Shown: piece after piece, positions 25,266 to 33,884 of the stretch | How positions within the stretch are numbered: position 1 is the stretch's first letter | How the letters are laid out: each line of letters opens with the position of its first letter | Assembly: GCA_913019965.1 (NCBI GenBank) | Contig: CAJVZR010000032.1 | Span: 1-45,064, forward strand | Direction: 5' to 3' | DNA from: an uncultured Oleispira sp. | GTDB lineage: Bacteria > Pseudomonadota > Gammaproteobacteria > Pseudomonadales > Oceanobacteraceae | DNA: 45,064 nt | Notes under the pieces: generated by a model | Seen by the model: the letters and a program-made list of their open reading frames with translations, nothing else | The model's database searches: none | Told to the model about the DNA's origin: nothing | Made by a program: the position numbers and the translations under genes

Positions 25266-26322
25266 ATTCATGGGCTCGAACAGCAGTTTGAGTATCACCA
25301 ATATCAGATAGATGGTTCACGAGTGCGATGGCACTGTGCCAAGATGCTTCAATACCAAAATGCTTACTATCGAAATAATCACCAATCAAACCAATGCCAC
25401 ACTTATTCCACAAATAGGGATTATCAAGTTCTATACCGCAGCTCACTGTAGAATATAACCAGCGATGTAAATAGTGGTTTGTAATAATTAGGGATTGCTG
25501 TGTAATCAGCTCTAACTCTTTAATGATAAACCCTTCAACAGTTTGCTTATCTCTATCTATATATTCACTGCTCCATTGAGCCGTAGTTTGAATTTGAAGT
25601 ATCTTTGACTGTCGAGGGTGTTCACGGGTGGGTTTATTTGATTCAATACTAATTGAGTGTATCAATTCGCTATCAGGAAAAGACATATCATCAATATTTA
25701 AATCTGGATTACTAACTTCTAAAGCCAGCACCCATTGAGGTTCATTCGTTACATCGGTTAGTCGTGCTTTCATTTCTAACTGACGAGGTAATAATGCCAA
25801 GGCTTGTGCTGATGGGGTGGCGAAGACAACATTGTCGGCATAGATACGAGACTCACTACCATCATTATGATCGACGTAGAGAAGCTCCCATACACCGTTA
25901 TTCATTCTAATTTCTGTTATTTGGGTTGAAAAATAACAATCTAAGTCCTGACTTAAGTATCTGGTTAAAGACGAGTTTCTTGAACTTGCCACATAGTGAG
26001 AATTGCCTTGTTTGTCTACCAGCCAGGGTGCCAGTACTCCAACTTGATGCCAATAATCTAATTGCGCTTTGAATTCGACGGACTTTCCAGAAAAACTAGT
26101 GCAGCCTAGGTCAAAAGCCATAGTTTGTTGATTCGAATTCTTTACTCTTTTTGAGGAAAGTCTTCCACCTGTGCCTCTCGCCTTTTCAAATACAGCGACT
26201 GTATAACCCAGAGCGCTTATTTTATTTGCAAATGTTAATCCAGAAATTCCGGCACCAATTACAGCAAAATTGACAGTATTGGTTTCTTGACAGTTTGTCT
26301 GGTTATTATCAGTTAGTATCAT
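25258..26322 (-). CDS. Renalase-like FAD/NAD(P)-dependent oxidoreductase
   Basis: A 354-residue protein. The FAD fold reads FAVIGAGISGLTFANKISALGY (about residue 20), followed by VFEKARGTGGRLSSKR, the signature of the renalase/amine-oxidase-like group that is often encoded next to photolyase genes. It ends with the second FAD contact region (CGIGLIGDYF). The reaction is unknown. It is the first gene of the minus-strand set and begins 33 bases after an ECF-type -10 element. An ATG start at 26322 is clear. Confidence 0.85.
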   Translation of the reverse strand: MILTDNNQTNCQETNTVNFAVIGAGISGLTFANKISALGYTVAVFEKARGTGGRLSSKRVKNSNQQTMAFDLGCTSFSGKSVEFKAQLDYWHQVGVLAPWLVDKQGNSHYVASSRNSSLTRYLSQDLDCYFSTQITEIRMNNGVWELLYVDHNDGSESRIYADNVVFATPSAQALALLPRQLEMKARLTDVTNEPQWVLALEVSNPDLNIDDMSFPDSELIHSISIESNKPTREHPRQSKILQIQTTAQWSSEYIDRDKQTVEGFIIKELELITQQSLIITNHYLHRWLYSTVSCGIELDNPYLWNKCGIGLIGDYFDSKHFGIEASWHSAIALVNHLSDIGDTQTAVRAHEYD

Positions 26323-26354
26323 AAGAAATGTAGATATTTAATAATGTTATTAAA

Positions 26355-26382
26355 CTAACGTGCAAACAAACGTATTGGATCA
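26355..26382 (-). promoter_or_regulatory. ECF sigma (ChrR-group) promoter for the photolyase/lipid operon
   Basis: Read on the minus strand: TGATCC (26382-26377), a 16-base spacer, then CGTTAG (26360-26355). TGATCC with a CGT-containing -10 is what is known for promoters of the RpoE/ChrR sigma group. A transcript starting a few bases on would have a leader of about 25 bases to the ATG at 26322. The cognate sigma gene is divergent and adjacent. Confidence 0.72.
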
Positions 26383-26480
26383 CCAAAAAAATATATATTT
26401 CTTAACGCTTTACCAGAAGGTATGATTGTTTTAACTTTGCTCGAACTACAAAACGACTTTAGATAAATGTTGGAATTATT

Positions 26481-27104
26481 TTGACTCAGGGTACTCAGAC
26501 TAATGCTCAGTATCTAAATAACCTTGTTTTAAAAATTGCACTGCAAGATGAACAGGCTTATTTGGAATTATTTGATGCATGCGCAAGTCGATTGAAGGCT
26601 TATGCAATAAAGTGTGGCTCAAGCGCTTCTGATGCAGAAGACCTGCTGCAAGAGTGTATGCTCACGGTATGGAATAAAGCTCCGCAGTTCAAGCCTGCAT
26701 CCGCTTCAGCGATGACTTGGATGTATACCATCATCCGTAATCGTCGTATTGATATTCTGCGCAAAGAAAAGCCCAGCCAAATCCAGTCGTTTGACTTGTG
26801 GCCGGAAGAAGATATAGCTCAGATCAGTTCTGTCGAGCTTATATCATCTCACCTAGATGACGAAGTTGAGAGTGATCTAAATGCGAAAATGGTCCGTATA
26901 CTTATTGAATCATTACCAGAAGAGCAGCGTCAGATCATTTACAAGGTCTATTTTGAAGGCAAATCTCATAGCGAGATTGCCCTTGATTTGGGTTTACCCT
27001 TGGGAACGATTAAATCTCGTCTGCGTTTGGCGATGAAAAAACTAGATAACCTGGCAAAAGAACAAATGACATGGCTAATTATCATCCTAGTGACGAACTT
27101 TTAA
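26481..27104 (+). CDS. rpoE: ECF RNA polymerase sigma factor (ChrR-controlled RpoE group)
   Basis: A 207-residue ECF sigma factor. Region 2 is at about 20-95 (DAEDLLQECMLTVWNKAPQF, then AMTWMYTIIRNRRIDILRK, contacting the -10) and region 4 at about 140-195 (LPEEQRQIIYKVYFEGKSHS, then LGLPLGTIKSRLRLAMKKL, contacting the -35). The WNKAPQFKPASASAMTWMYTI form is that of the group partnered with ChrR. It starts at TTG, with GGA six bases upstream. The last 34 bases overlap the anti-sigma gene in another frame, which ensures coupled synthesis. No TGATCC promoter is obvious on its own side, so autoregulation is not shown by the sequence. Confidence 0.92.
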   Translation: MTQGTQTNAQYLNNLVLKIALQDEQAYLELFDACASRLKAYAIKCGSSASDAEDLLQECMLTVWNKAPQFKPASASAMTWMYTIIRNRRIDILRKEKPSQIQSFDLWPEEDIAQISSVELISSHLDDEVESDLNAKMVRILIESLPEEQRQIIYKVYFEGKSHSEIALDLGLPLGTIKSRLRLAMKKLDNLAKEQMTWLIIILVTNF

Positions 27105-27763
27105 TGCAATTTGCTGCTGGCCAGCTTACCAATGCATTAGGCATACAGACCGCTTGTCATCTTGAAAGCTGTATTGAATGTCAGAAAAAAGTGTTTATTT
27201 ATGAACAGCTTGGCGGAGATCTTATCGATTACTCCACTCCTGTCGAGGTCAATACTGAGGCGAAATCAAGGTTATTGGCCACCTTGCATGCTAAGCGGGA
27301 TGCGGGTCAGTTGAGAACCTCAGATTTAGAGCCTATTGAGGCTTTAGAGCCGGTATTCAAACAGCAGCTAGAGCATGCCGATCAGCGCTTGCCAAAACCA
27401 CTACGACGGTTTGTGCCCTCTTATTATGAACATCTACCGTGGTCGGGCTTCAGTAAAAGCATTCAGAGTTACGATTTACCATTTTCTGATGAGCAGTATA
27501 CCGCTCGCTTTTATAAAATTGCCGCGGGTAAAGAGCTACCGCAACATACCCATCAAGGTAATGAATTCACCCTGGTGCTTTCCGGTAGCTTCTCGGATCT
27601 TTCTGGTGACTATCATCCGGGAGATTTCGTATTGGCTAATACCAGTACCCATCATCAGCCCCAAGCCCACGATAAAGAAGACTGTATCTGTTTTGCCGTC
27701 ACTGATGCGCCGTTAAAAATGACTGGTTTTTTTGGCAGGCTATTAAACCCATTTTTGAGATAA
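27071..27763 (+). CDS. chrR: ChrR-type zinc anti-sigma factor with C-terminal cupin
   Basis: A 230-residue protein. The zinc anti-sigma domain ligands are His5, His30, Cys34 and Cys37 (in YHP and CHLESCIEC), matching the H-H-C-C set of Rhodobacter ChrR with an offset of one. The C-terminal cupin (about 120-230) carries a second metal-site set, His159, His161 and Glu165 (in PQHTHQGNEF) plus His194/195 (in TSTHHQ). In R. sphaeroides the N-domain holds the sigma factor and the cupin is needed to release it on singlet oxygen. The same role is inferred here because both metal sites are intact. Confidence 0.93.
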   Translation: MANYHPSDELLMQFAAGQLTNALGIQTACHLESCIECQKKVFIYEQLGGDLIDYSTPVEVNTEAKSRLLATLHAKRDAGQLRTSDLEPIEALEPVFKQQLEHADQRLPKPLRRFVPSYYEHLPWSGFSKSIQSYDLPFSDEQYTARFYKIAAGKELPQHTHQGNEFTLVLSGSFSDLSGDYHPGDFVLANTSTHHQPQAHDKEDCICFAVTDAPLKMTGFFGRLLNPFLR

Positions 27764-27774
27764 ATAAAAAAATG

Positions 27775-27802
27775 TAATCCATTTATTCACCCCCCTCGTA
27801 TT
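27775..27802 (+). promoter_or_regulatory. ECF sigma promoter for the SDR-DUF operon
   Basis: TAATCC (27775-27780), a 16-base spacer, then CGTATT (27797-27802). This is one change in the -35 from the divergent-operon site (TGATCC) with identical spacing and the CGT core. It lies 25 bases before the ATG at 27828, much as the other site lies 32 bases before its ATG. GAGGAAAG precedes the gene. Confidence 0.6.
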
Positions 27803-27827
27803 AATAGTATTAATCGAGGAAAGAAAA

Positions 27828-28556
27828 ATGATTACCAACGAAATAATATGGATCACCGGCGCTAGTAGTGGCATAGGATACCAAGTTGCCAAACAATTGG
27901 CGAATCAAGGGAATAAGGTGATCGCGTCAGGACGTAATAGGCAAGCGCTCGATGAGCTTGCCCAGCACTCTGATAATATCCTACCCTTTGTTTGTGATCT
28001 GCTGACAGACAATTCTGAGAGTATCGAGCATACCTTAACTGATCTTACTCCCCATTTAAATCGAGTGATCTTATCCGCTGGTGACTGCCAATATCTTGAT
28101 GTGAATAGCTCAGATTGGTCCTGTATTCAGCACATTATGGATATCAATTTTCATGGTAGTATTCGTGCAATACAAGGGTCACTTTCATTACTAGAAAAAT
28201 CTAATAAAGGTCATATTGTCGGTATAACCTCCATGGCCAGTATGACACCTTTCACGCAAGCAGAAGCCTATGGCGCTTCGAAGGCTGCTTTCAGTTATTT
28301 CTTAAGTTCATTACGTATCGATTTAAAGCAGAAAAACATTGATGTAACCGACGTGATGCCTGGTTTTATTGATACGCCGTTAACCCAAAAAAATGACTTC
28401 AATATGCCATTTCTATTGACAGCGAATGAAGCCAGTCAAAGAATCGTGAAAGCGATTGAGAAACGCAGTTATAAGGTTATATTTCCTAGGCGACTACATT
28501 GGTTGTTCAAAATTTTATCTTGTATGCCAAAGCTTTGGCTATCACTTAATAAGTGA
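27828..28556 (+). CDS. Short-chain dehydrogenase/reductase of the sigma/ChrR cluster
   Basis: A 242-residue classical SDR. The coenzyme motif TGASSGIG is near residue 10. ASGRN suggests NADP(H) binding. LSAGD stands in place of NAG. The catalytic set is Ser (GITSMAS), Tyr and Lys (YGASK), and PGFIDTP follows. Its C-terminal RLHWLFKILSCMPKLW is hydrophobic and basic, so membrane association is likely. It is the first gene of a five-gene plus-strand set behind an ECF promoter-like site and GAGGAAAG. The substrate is unknown, and an oxidised lipid or aldehyde would fit the context. Confidence 0.87.
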   Translation: MITNEIIWITGASSGIGYQVAKQLANQGNKVIASGRNRQALDELAQHSDNILPFVCDLLTDNSESIEHTLTDLTPHLNRVILSAGDCQYLDVNSSDWSCIQHIMDINFHGSIRAIQGSLSLLEKSNKGHIVGITSMASMTPFTQAEAYGASKAAFSYFLSSLRIDLKQKNIDVTDVMPGFIDTPLTQKNDFNMPFLLTANEASQRIVKAIEKRSYKVIFPRRLHWLFKILSCMPKLWLSLNK

Positions 28557-28563
28557 ATTAATC

Positions 28564-29115
28564 ATGATAACCATACGAACTAAAATCAATATTATGAATG
28601 CTGTGATGTTTCAGTGCTGTTGGTTTGCTGCCGTTTTAGGATCAACTTATAGTGCTTTAATCACTCTCATACTCGCATTAGCTATTTATTTTTATAGTCT
28701 ACACCTGATTGGAGCAAGAATCCCATACATGGCGCTGATGGTTACTGGTTTAAGCGTAGTCGGTTATATGGGCGATACCCTTATCGCCCGGCAAACAGGC
28801 CTTGTTTATAGTAATAGCTTAGGCTTATTTGCGCCTATTTGGTTATTAGTATTGTGGATTGCTTTTGCTGCGACGTTAGAACTTTCGATGAAATGGATTT
28901 TCATAAAATTTTGGTTAACCGCAGTCGTCGGATTGTTTTTAGTCCCTGTTAGCTACTTTGCCGGAATTCATTTATCAAATTCTTATTTTCTTGAACAGCA
29001 CAGTAGTGATGCCTTTTTTATATTTGAAGGTATTTGGTGGGCCACCGTCCTATTGAGCTACCGTACCGTGAGACACTACTGCGAGGAATATTATGAAAAC
29101 TCTATTAGTACCTAA
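28564..29115 (+). CDS. DUF2878 integral membrane protein
   Basis: A 183-residue protein with about five membrane helices. The N-terminal pattern NAVMFQCCWFAAVLGS is that of DUF2878 proteins, followed by GYMGDTLIARQTGLV and GLFAPIWLLVLWIAFAATLE, also typical. Function is unknown. The ATG at 28564 lies 7 bases after the SDR stop, and an ATG at 28597 is an alternative that would fit family starts better. It overlaps the next gene by 23 bases. Family members usually sit beside a DUF3833 lipoprotein, as here. Confidence 0.85.
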   Translation: MITIRTKINIMNAVMFQCCWFAAVLGSTYSALITLILALAIYFYSLHLIGARIPYMALMVTGLSVVGYMGDTLIARQTGLVYSNSLGLFAPIWLLVLWIAFAATLELSMKWIFIKFWLTAVVGLFLVPVSYFAGIHLSNSYFLEQHSSDAFFIFEGIWWATVLLSYRTVRHYCEEYYENSIST

Positions 29116-29806
29116 AATGTTTATGGGCTTTATCGTGCTGCTATTTTCTAGCGTCGTAAGTGCCCAAAATTTCGTTGGTTATGCTTATGATATTGAGACT
29201 AAAAAGTTGGCATATACAGAGCACCATCAATATCTGAGCGAAACCAGTCATAAAGTAATATATAAGGAAGTGGATGGTAAAAAATTTGCCGAAAAAACAA
29301 TTGATTATCAGGGGGGATTTACATCACCGAGTATTGAGCAGACTAATAACCGAAATGGAGAGCATATAAAAATTGTAAAGAAAGATAATAAATTGTGGGT
29401 TGAGTATAAAGAGAATGCTAAGCAAGCAGTAGATTTAGAAGAGCTTAATGTGACACCTTCCTTGGTTGTTGATGCAGGTTTTGATAATTTTATTAATCAG
29501 CAATGGAATACACTCGTACAAGGAAAGGAGCTCGTTGTGGACTACCTAGTCCCATCATCTCTAGCAGCTTACCAGTTATCCATACAGCAATACGATTGTG
29601 ATAACGAGCAACAGTACTGCTTTACTATTTCGGCTTCAAATTTCTTTATCAGTATGTTTGCGGATCAGCTACGCTTAAGCTATGACAGATCGACACGAAA
29701 ACTGATTTCATTCCAAGGCAGATCCAATATTTGCGATGAAAATGGTGACTATCAAGATGTTCTTATCACCTATGATTATTCAATGTCTAAAGAGGCCTCA
29801 TTATGA
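29093..29806 (+). CDS. Exported protein of unknown function
   Basis: A 237-residue protein. The signal peptide ends near VVSAQN (about residue 25). The mature part is beta-rich (YAYDIETKKLAYTEHHQYL, then PSLVVDAGFDNFINQQWNTL and YLVPSSLAAYQLSI) with two Cys pairs (YDCDNEQQYCF, and one at NICDEN). I do not recognise the family with confidence. The form suggests a periplasmic beta-barrel or lipocalin-like lipid-binding fold. GAGGA before the ATG and overlaps at both ends (23 bases with DUF2878, 4 bases with the next gene) show that it is made in step with the other envelope proteins of this set. Confidence 0.8.
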   Translation: MKTLLVPKMFMGFIVLLFSSVVSAQNFVGYAYDIETKKLAYTEHHQYLSETSHKVIYKEVDGKKFAEKTIDYQGGFTSPSIEQTNNRNGEHIKIVKKDNKLWVEYKENAKQAVDLEELNVTPSLVVDAGFDNFINQQWNTLVQGKELVVDYLVPSSLAAYQLSIQQYDCDNEQQYCFTISASNFFISMFADQLRLSYDRSTRKLISFQGRSNICDENGDYQDVLITYDYSMSKEASL

Positions 29807-30342
29807 AAAAACTTATATTAACCACCCTTAGCTTTTTACTCATTAGCTGCGGATCAATCGATATCAATGTTTATAAAGACAACAAGCCTAAGTTAGATTT
29901 AAAGACTTTTTTTACCGGGGATCTGACCGCCCATGGCATCATCAAAGATCGCTCTGGCCAAGTCATTCGTTACTTTAATGTAGAAATGAATGGTCAGTGG
30001 TCTGAAGAAGGAATTGGTACCCTGGCTGAAAAATTTGTATTTGATGATGAAAGTATCGAATACCGAACTTGGACATTTACTCCGATTATTAAAAATAAGA
30101 CCACTCAGTATTTAGCGAAAGCAAACGATACGATCGAGCCTGTAGAGATTAGCATTGCCGGCAATGCTTTTTTTATGAACTATGATTTATTGATAGATTA
30201 CCAGGAAGATAAGTTGCAAGTACGCATAGAAGACAAAATGTACCTGGTGAACCAAGACGTGATGATTAATGAGTCGACTATGATTAAGTATGGTTTAGAC
30301 GTGGGGTTTATAACCTTAACTATTATTAAACAGACGCTATAA
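29803..30342 (+). CDS. DUF3833 lipoprotein
   Basis: A 179-residue protein. The lipoprotein signal ends LLISCGS (Cys at about residue 16). DUF3833 hallmarks follow: LDLKTFFTGDLTAHGIIKDR, then RYFNVEMNGQWSEEGIGTLAEKF and YRTWTF. The family appears to form a small calycin-like barrel, with function unknown. The start overlaps the previous stop as ATGA, with AGAGG upstream. Asp at +2 is absent, so outer-membrane sorting is expected. Confidence 0.87.
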   Translation: MKKLILTTLSFLLISCGSIDINVYKDNKPKLDLKTFFTGDLTAHGIIKDRSGQVIRYFNVEMNGQWSEEGIGTLAEKFVFDDESIEYRTWTFTPIIKNKTTQYLAKANDTIEPVEISIAGNAFFMNYDLLIDYQEDKLQVRIEDKMYLVNQDVMINESTMIKYGLDVGFITLTIIKQTL

Positions 30343-30360
30343 AAGAAGCGGAGAATTAAC

Positions 30361-31329
30361 ATGAATACACCTCCTAAAGATATTAAAATTGGCATCAGTA
30401 GCTGTCTTTTGGGTGAAAATGTGCGCTTTGATTCGGGGCATAAAAAGAATGCTTATATCACCGGGGTGCTATTGGATTATTTCAAATTCGTACCTTTTTG
30501 TCCTGAAGTCAAGATTGGTTTAGGTATCCCCCGTGAGCCCATCCGTTTAGTGAATATCAATGACGAAACCCATTGTATTGGCACCAAAAATAAAGAATTG
30601 AATGTTACCCAAGCGTTAAAGGATACCGCAGAAGATCAGCACCATTGGCATACCGACCTCTGTGGATATATTTTAAAGAAAGACTCGCCAAGCTGTGGCA
30701 TGGCTAGGGTGAAGCTTTATAGTAGTGCGGATTCGAAAAACAATCATTCTACTAAAGATGGCATTGGCATTTATGCCCAGCGTTTAATGGAAAACTTTCC
30801 ATTTTTACCAGTAGAAGAAGAGGGACGCTTAACCGATGCCCATCTGCGTGAAAATTTCATTCAGCGAGTCTATATTTATTCACGTTGGAGAGACCTGTGT
30901 GAAAGCGGCCTAAATTGGTCAAAGCTTCAAGACTTTCATGCGAACCATAAATACATATTTATGAGTCACGACCAGCTGAAAGCTAAAGAATTGGGGGCCT
31001 TACTTGCTGATACCAAAGATAAAGATATTGAACAGTTGGCAATGGTCTATCTTGAGAAGATGACAATATTATTGAAAATTACCGCTTCAAGAAAAAAACA
31101 TGTCAATACCCTGCATCATATCCAAGGGTATCTTAAAAAGAGTTTAGACAGTGATGATAAAGCGGAACTGAAAGAATTAATTGATGGTTATCAAAAAGGG
31201 CTATTACCTCTTATTGTACCTATTACGTTATTAAGGCATCACTTTAGACGATGCCCTAATGAATATATAACACGATCTTTCTATATGGATCCGCATCCTG
31301 GAGAAATGATGTTATTGAATAATATTTGA
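30361..31329 (+). CDS. DUF523-DUF1722 fusion protein (TudS-like plus YbgA-like)
   Basis: A 322-residue protein. The N-terminal DUF523 domain (about 5-150) has IGISSCLLGENVRFDSGHK, FVPFCPE and KKDSPSCGM, where the three Cys match the [4Fe-4S] ligands of TudS-type thiouracil desulfidases. The C-terminal DUF1722/YbgA domain (about 190-315) contains KYIFMSHDQ, KHVNTLHHIQGYLKK and PITLLRHHFRR. The fusion is widespread and often linked to photolyase genes. Its true substrate is unproven. It begins 18 bases after the DUF3833 stop with AGCGGAG upstream, and ends the five-gene set. Confidence 0.9.
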   Translation: MNTPPKDIKIGISSCLLGENVRFDSGHKKNAYITGVLLDYFKFVPFCPEVKIGLGIPREPIRLVNINDETHCIGTKNKELNVTQALKDTAEDQHHWHTDLCGYILKKDSPSCGMARVKLYSSADSKNNHSTKDGIGIYAQRLMENFPFLPVEEEGRLTDAHLRENFIQRVYIYSRWRDLCESGLNWSKLQDFHANHKYIFMSHDQLKAKELGALLADTKDKDIEQLAMVYLEKMTILLKITASRKKHVNTLHHIQGYLKKSLDSDDKAELKELIDGYQKGLLPLIVPITLLRHHFRRCPNEYITRSFYMDPHPGEMMLLNNI

Positions 31330-31509
31330 AGCCTATAACCTGACCATAGCAGACCGCAGTCGGCAATCAATTTAGACAGGCAGGGAATAGGTGGTGCACG
31401 AATGATGTGATTTATCTTGAATAAAGATCGGTTGCCAATCACTTAACAGCAGTTTACTCTTGTGCGCTTTATGATCAATGCAGTTTGTAGACAAATCGCT
31501 AGGGTTGGT

Positions 31510-33741
31510 ATGCACATAAGAACATTCGTTAGCACCATGATATTAACCGCCTCGCTCGTTGCTTGTGGAGGTGGTAATTCATCTTCAGAGCCCACTGCAA
31601 TACCACCAGTGATAGACCCTCCCGTTATACCGGTAGAAGGTATTCCAACCAATACCATCAGTCATGCCTATTTCCGTGACCAAGATGCTGGCAGCCATAA
31701 GCTTGCAGGTATTGTGACGATCGAAGCCAGCCAAAGTGACCCTGCTGCCGATTCTCTCTGGGTTTATTGGGCTGATGAACAAGGTAATAAAATAGACAGT
31801 ACGTTAGACAATGAAGGTTTAGATGCCTTTATTAAAACAAGTCCAGAATCTGTTTACGATATTACTATTCCTGCTGGAACAAACATCCCAAGTAATACCT
31901 CGGCCTTTATCATTTATCCCAGCAATGAAAAAGGTCTAGCGCTTGAAGGTACTCTGATAAAATTCCACGATTTCATCGGTAATACTCAGCTTTCAGGTCC
32001 TGGGGGAAATTATCTTTTCCCTTGGTATTACGGACAGGCGCCCGATACGGGGGTTGATATTGAAGGATTTGATGTCACTTATACCCAGCTGCGCGACACA
32101 ATATCCATTCATCGTAGTCAGTCAGGCTTATGTTCTTTCGATAATGGCTTAGTGAGTATTATCGACATGAACTATGAGCGGGATACCGCATGGGAAGCGG
32201 GGTCAAGCAATGGCACCATTACCCAAGCGAACATAGCCGATGATAATTTATTCCCGGTTTACCAATATGCTTGTGCAGAAAGTCCAGTTAATACACATCG
32301 CTATGTCGGGGATGAGGGTGGCGCTTGGTTATATTCAACCATTAATGATGCCATGTTTTATGGAACTCTTGTCTACGATACTTTTGTTAAATACCTAGGT
32401 GAGCCACCGATAAATGACAAGCTTCGCATACGGGTTCACTATGGCAGCATGAGTATCCCCACAGGTTATTGGGATGGCGCCTATGCTACTTTTGGTGACG
32501 GCGTTGCTTTACAGCTTTCAGCCTCATCCCTTGATTCTATAGGTCATGAAATAGGCCATGGGGTATTGAACCGAATCATGGGGGTCGATTTCTTTCAAAC
32601 TGATCTCAGGAAAAGCTTTAGAACTTTGCATGAAGCCTTCAGCGACATCTCTGGTGTTATGGCGTGGTATGAATATGTCGAACAGGTTGGTGAGTACAAA
32701 GGTGAAACCAACTATTGGCTACACGGTGAAGAAAATCTAGGCCGCACACGTAAACTCGATCAAATTGTTACGGAATACGGCGCGCTCGAAAGTATGCTTG
32801 ATTACGACGAAAGCGAACCGGATTATTACCTCAGTATTGGCATGTTTACTTACCCATTTTATTTATTGCAACAGCAGTGGGGAATGGAAGCGGCTTATAA
32901 CTTATACGTCGCTGCTGCCAGAAACTGTTGGACCGCTACCATGGACCATACAGAAATCGCTGAATGTTTAAAGCAACAAGCTGCACTCGTCTCGAATGAA
33001 AAATCAGACGATGTAGTCGCCGCGTTTAAAGTCGTAAAAATCAAATTATTCGACGAAGGTGTGTTAAGTCATTACACCTTTGAAAAATCAAAACTGCGTA
33101 CACAATTTACAGATGATAGTCGCAGTACTGGTGAAGTCATTGCCTGGCACTGGGACTTTGGCGATGGTCAAACGTCAACTGAACAAAACCCGCAACATAC
33201 TTATGCCGCTGCTGGGAATTATCAGGTGAAACTAAGGGTAGAGGATTCATTAAATGATCTAGACAACTTTACTCGAACGGTTTCGGTTACTGACCAATAT
33301 TGTTATATCACTACAGGCCTAGTGGCGGATAATGATATCGGCCAAGTAATAATAAATGGCACTGATATAGATTTTGATGCCGACAAATCAGATTATCGAA
33401 CTTTAAATCCCATTGCATTAATCGATCCCAATAATAGGGTTCTGAATATAAATATTACCGGTGCAAGTAATATCGCAGTTGCGAAAACAACAAAATGGAC
33501 AGTCTGGTTAGATATAGACGACGATGGATTTTATACAACAGATGAAATTGTGAGTGTTGAAACTATTGCCGCAGGCCAGTCTTATGGTTGGAATACTAGT
33601 ATCGATTTAACCAACTTTATTGCGGATGCGAATGTGATCGCAGGGGAAGCCAAATTCATACGGCTCGTCGGTGAAAATAGTTATAGTGATGCATGTTCTT
33701 CTGCAGTGGGTGAAGCATTTGATGTCAGGGTGACTTGGTAA
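31510..33741 (+). CDS. Secreted M4-type (thermolysin-like) metalloprotease lipoprotein with PKD domain
   Basis: The protein has 743 residues from the chosen start. The lipoprotein signal ends ASLVACGGG. The catalytic part (about 250-500) has the zinc motif HEIGH at about 346-350 and the third ligand in HEAFSD (Glu at about 375), with a YGTLVYDTFVKYLG segment typical of the M4 N-terminal catalytic lobe. A PKD domain (about 530-605: WHWDFGDGQTSTEQNPQHTY) follows, then a GEVED-like beta domain (about 606-743: WTVWLDIDDDGFYTTDEIV). The usual M4 propeptide is not obvious. The region before the catalytic lobe may play that part. AGGG five bases before the ATG at 31510 decides the start over 31462 and 31471. 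Confidence 0.85.
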   Translation: MHIRTFVSTMILTASLVACGGGNSSSEPTAIPPVIDPPVIPVEGIPTNTISHAYFRDQDAGSHKLAGIVTIEASQSDPAADSLWVYWADEQGNKIDSTLDNEGLDAFIKTSPESVYDITIPAGTNIPSNTSAFIIYPSNEKGLALEGTLIKFHDFIGNTQLSGPGGNYLFPWYYGQAPDTGVDIEGFDVTYTQLRDTISIHRSQSGLCSFDNGLVSIIDMNYERDTAWEAGSSNGTITQANIADDNLFPVYQYACAESPVNTHRYVGDEGGAWLYSTINDAMFYGTLVYDTFVKYLGEPPINDKLRIRVHYGSMSIPTGYWDGAYATFGDGVALQLSASSLDSIGHEIGHGVLNRIMGVDFFQTDLRKSFRTLHEAFSDISGVMAWYEYVEQVGEYKGETNYWLHGEENLGRTRKLDQIVTEYGALESMLDYDESEPDYYLSIGMFTYPFYLLQQQWGMEAAYNLYVAAARNCWTATMDHTEIAECLKQQAALVSNEKSDDVVAAFKVVKIKLFDEGVLSHYTFEKSKLRTQFTDDSRSTGEVIAWHWDFGDGQTSTEQNPQHTYAAAGNYQVKLRVEDSLNDLDNFTRTVSVTDQYCYITTGLVADNDIGQVIINGTDIDFDADKSDYRTLNPIALIDPNNRVLNINITGASNIAVAKTTKWTVWLDIDDDGFYTTDEIVSVETIAAGQSYGWNTSIDLTNFIADANVIAGEAKFIRLVGENSYSDACSSAVGEAFDVRVTW

Positions 33742-33784
33742 GTGTAGAGCTTGCCACAATCACCCAGAAGAATACTTCGCTATA

Positions 33785-33825
33785 AAAATAACGAATTTCT
33801 ACAATCATACTAAAGCCTCTAAGGT
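33785..33825 (+). repeat. Duplicated 41-bp intergenic element, copy 1
   Basis: This stretch and 40624-40664 agree at 33 of 41 positions without gaps. The first 20 bases, AAAATAACGAATTTCTACAA, differ at one site, and AAAGCC and TAAGGT are conserved further on. It lies 60 bases before the SDR start. The second copy lies 33 bases before the thioesterase start. Confidence 0.7.
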
Positions 33826-33884
33826 GTAGTGACTTACAAATAGATTTACTAACAGATAGTCACTCACACAGTTAGGTAACAGCT

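Noticed and set aside
26423..26450. TGATTG-N16-ACTACA upstream of the sigma gene as an autoregulatory ECF promoter
   Set aside because: The -35 differs at two of six positions and the -10 lacks CGT, so it is too weak to call.
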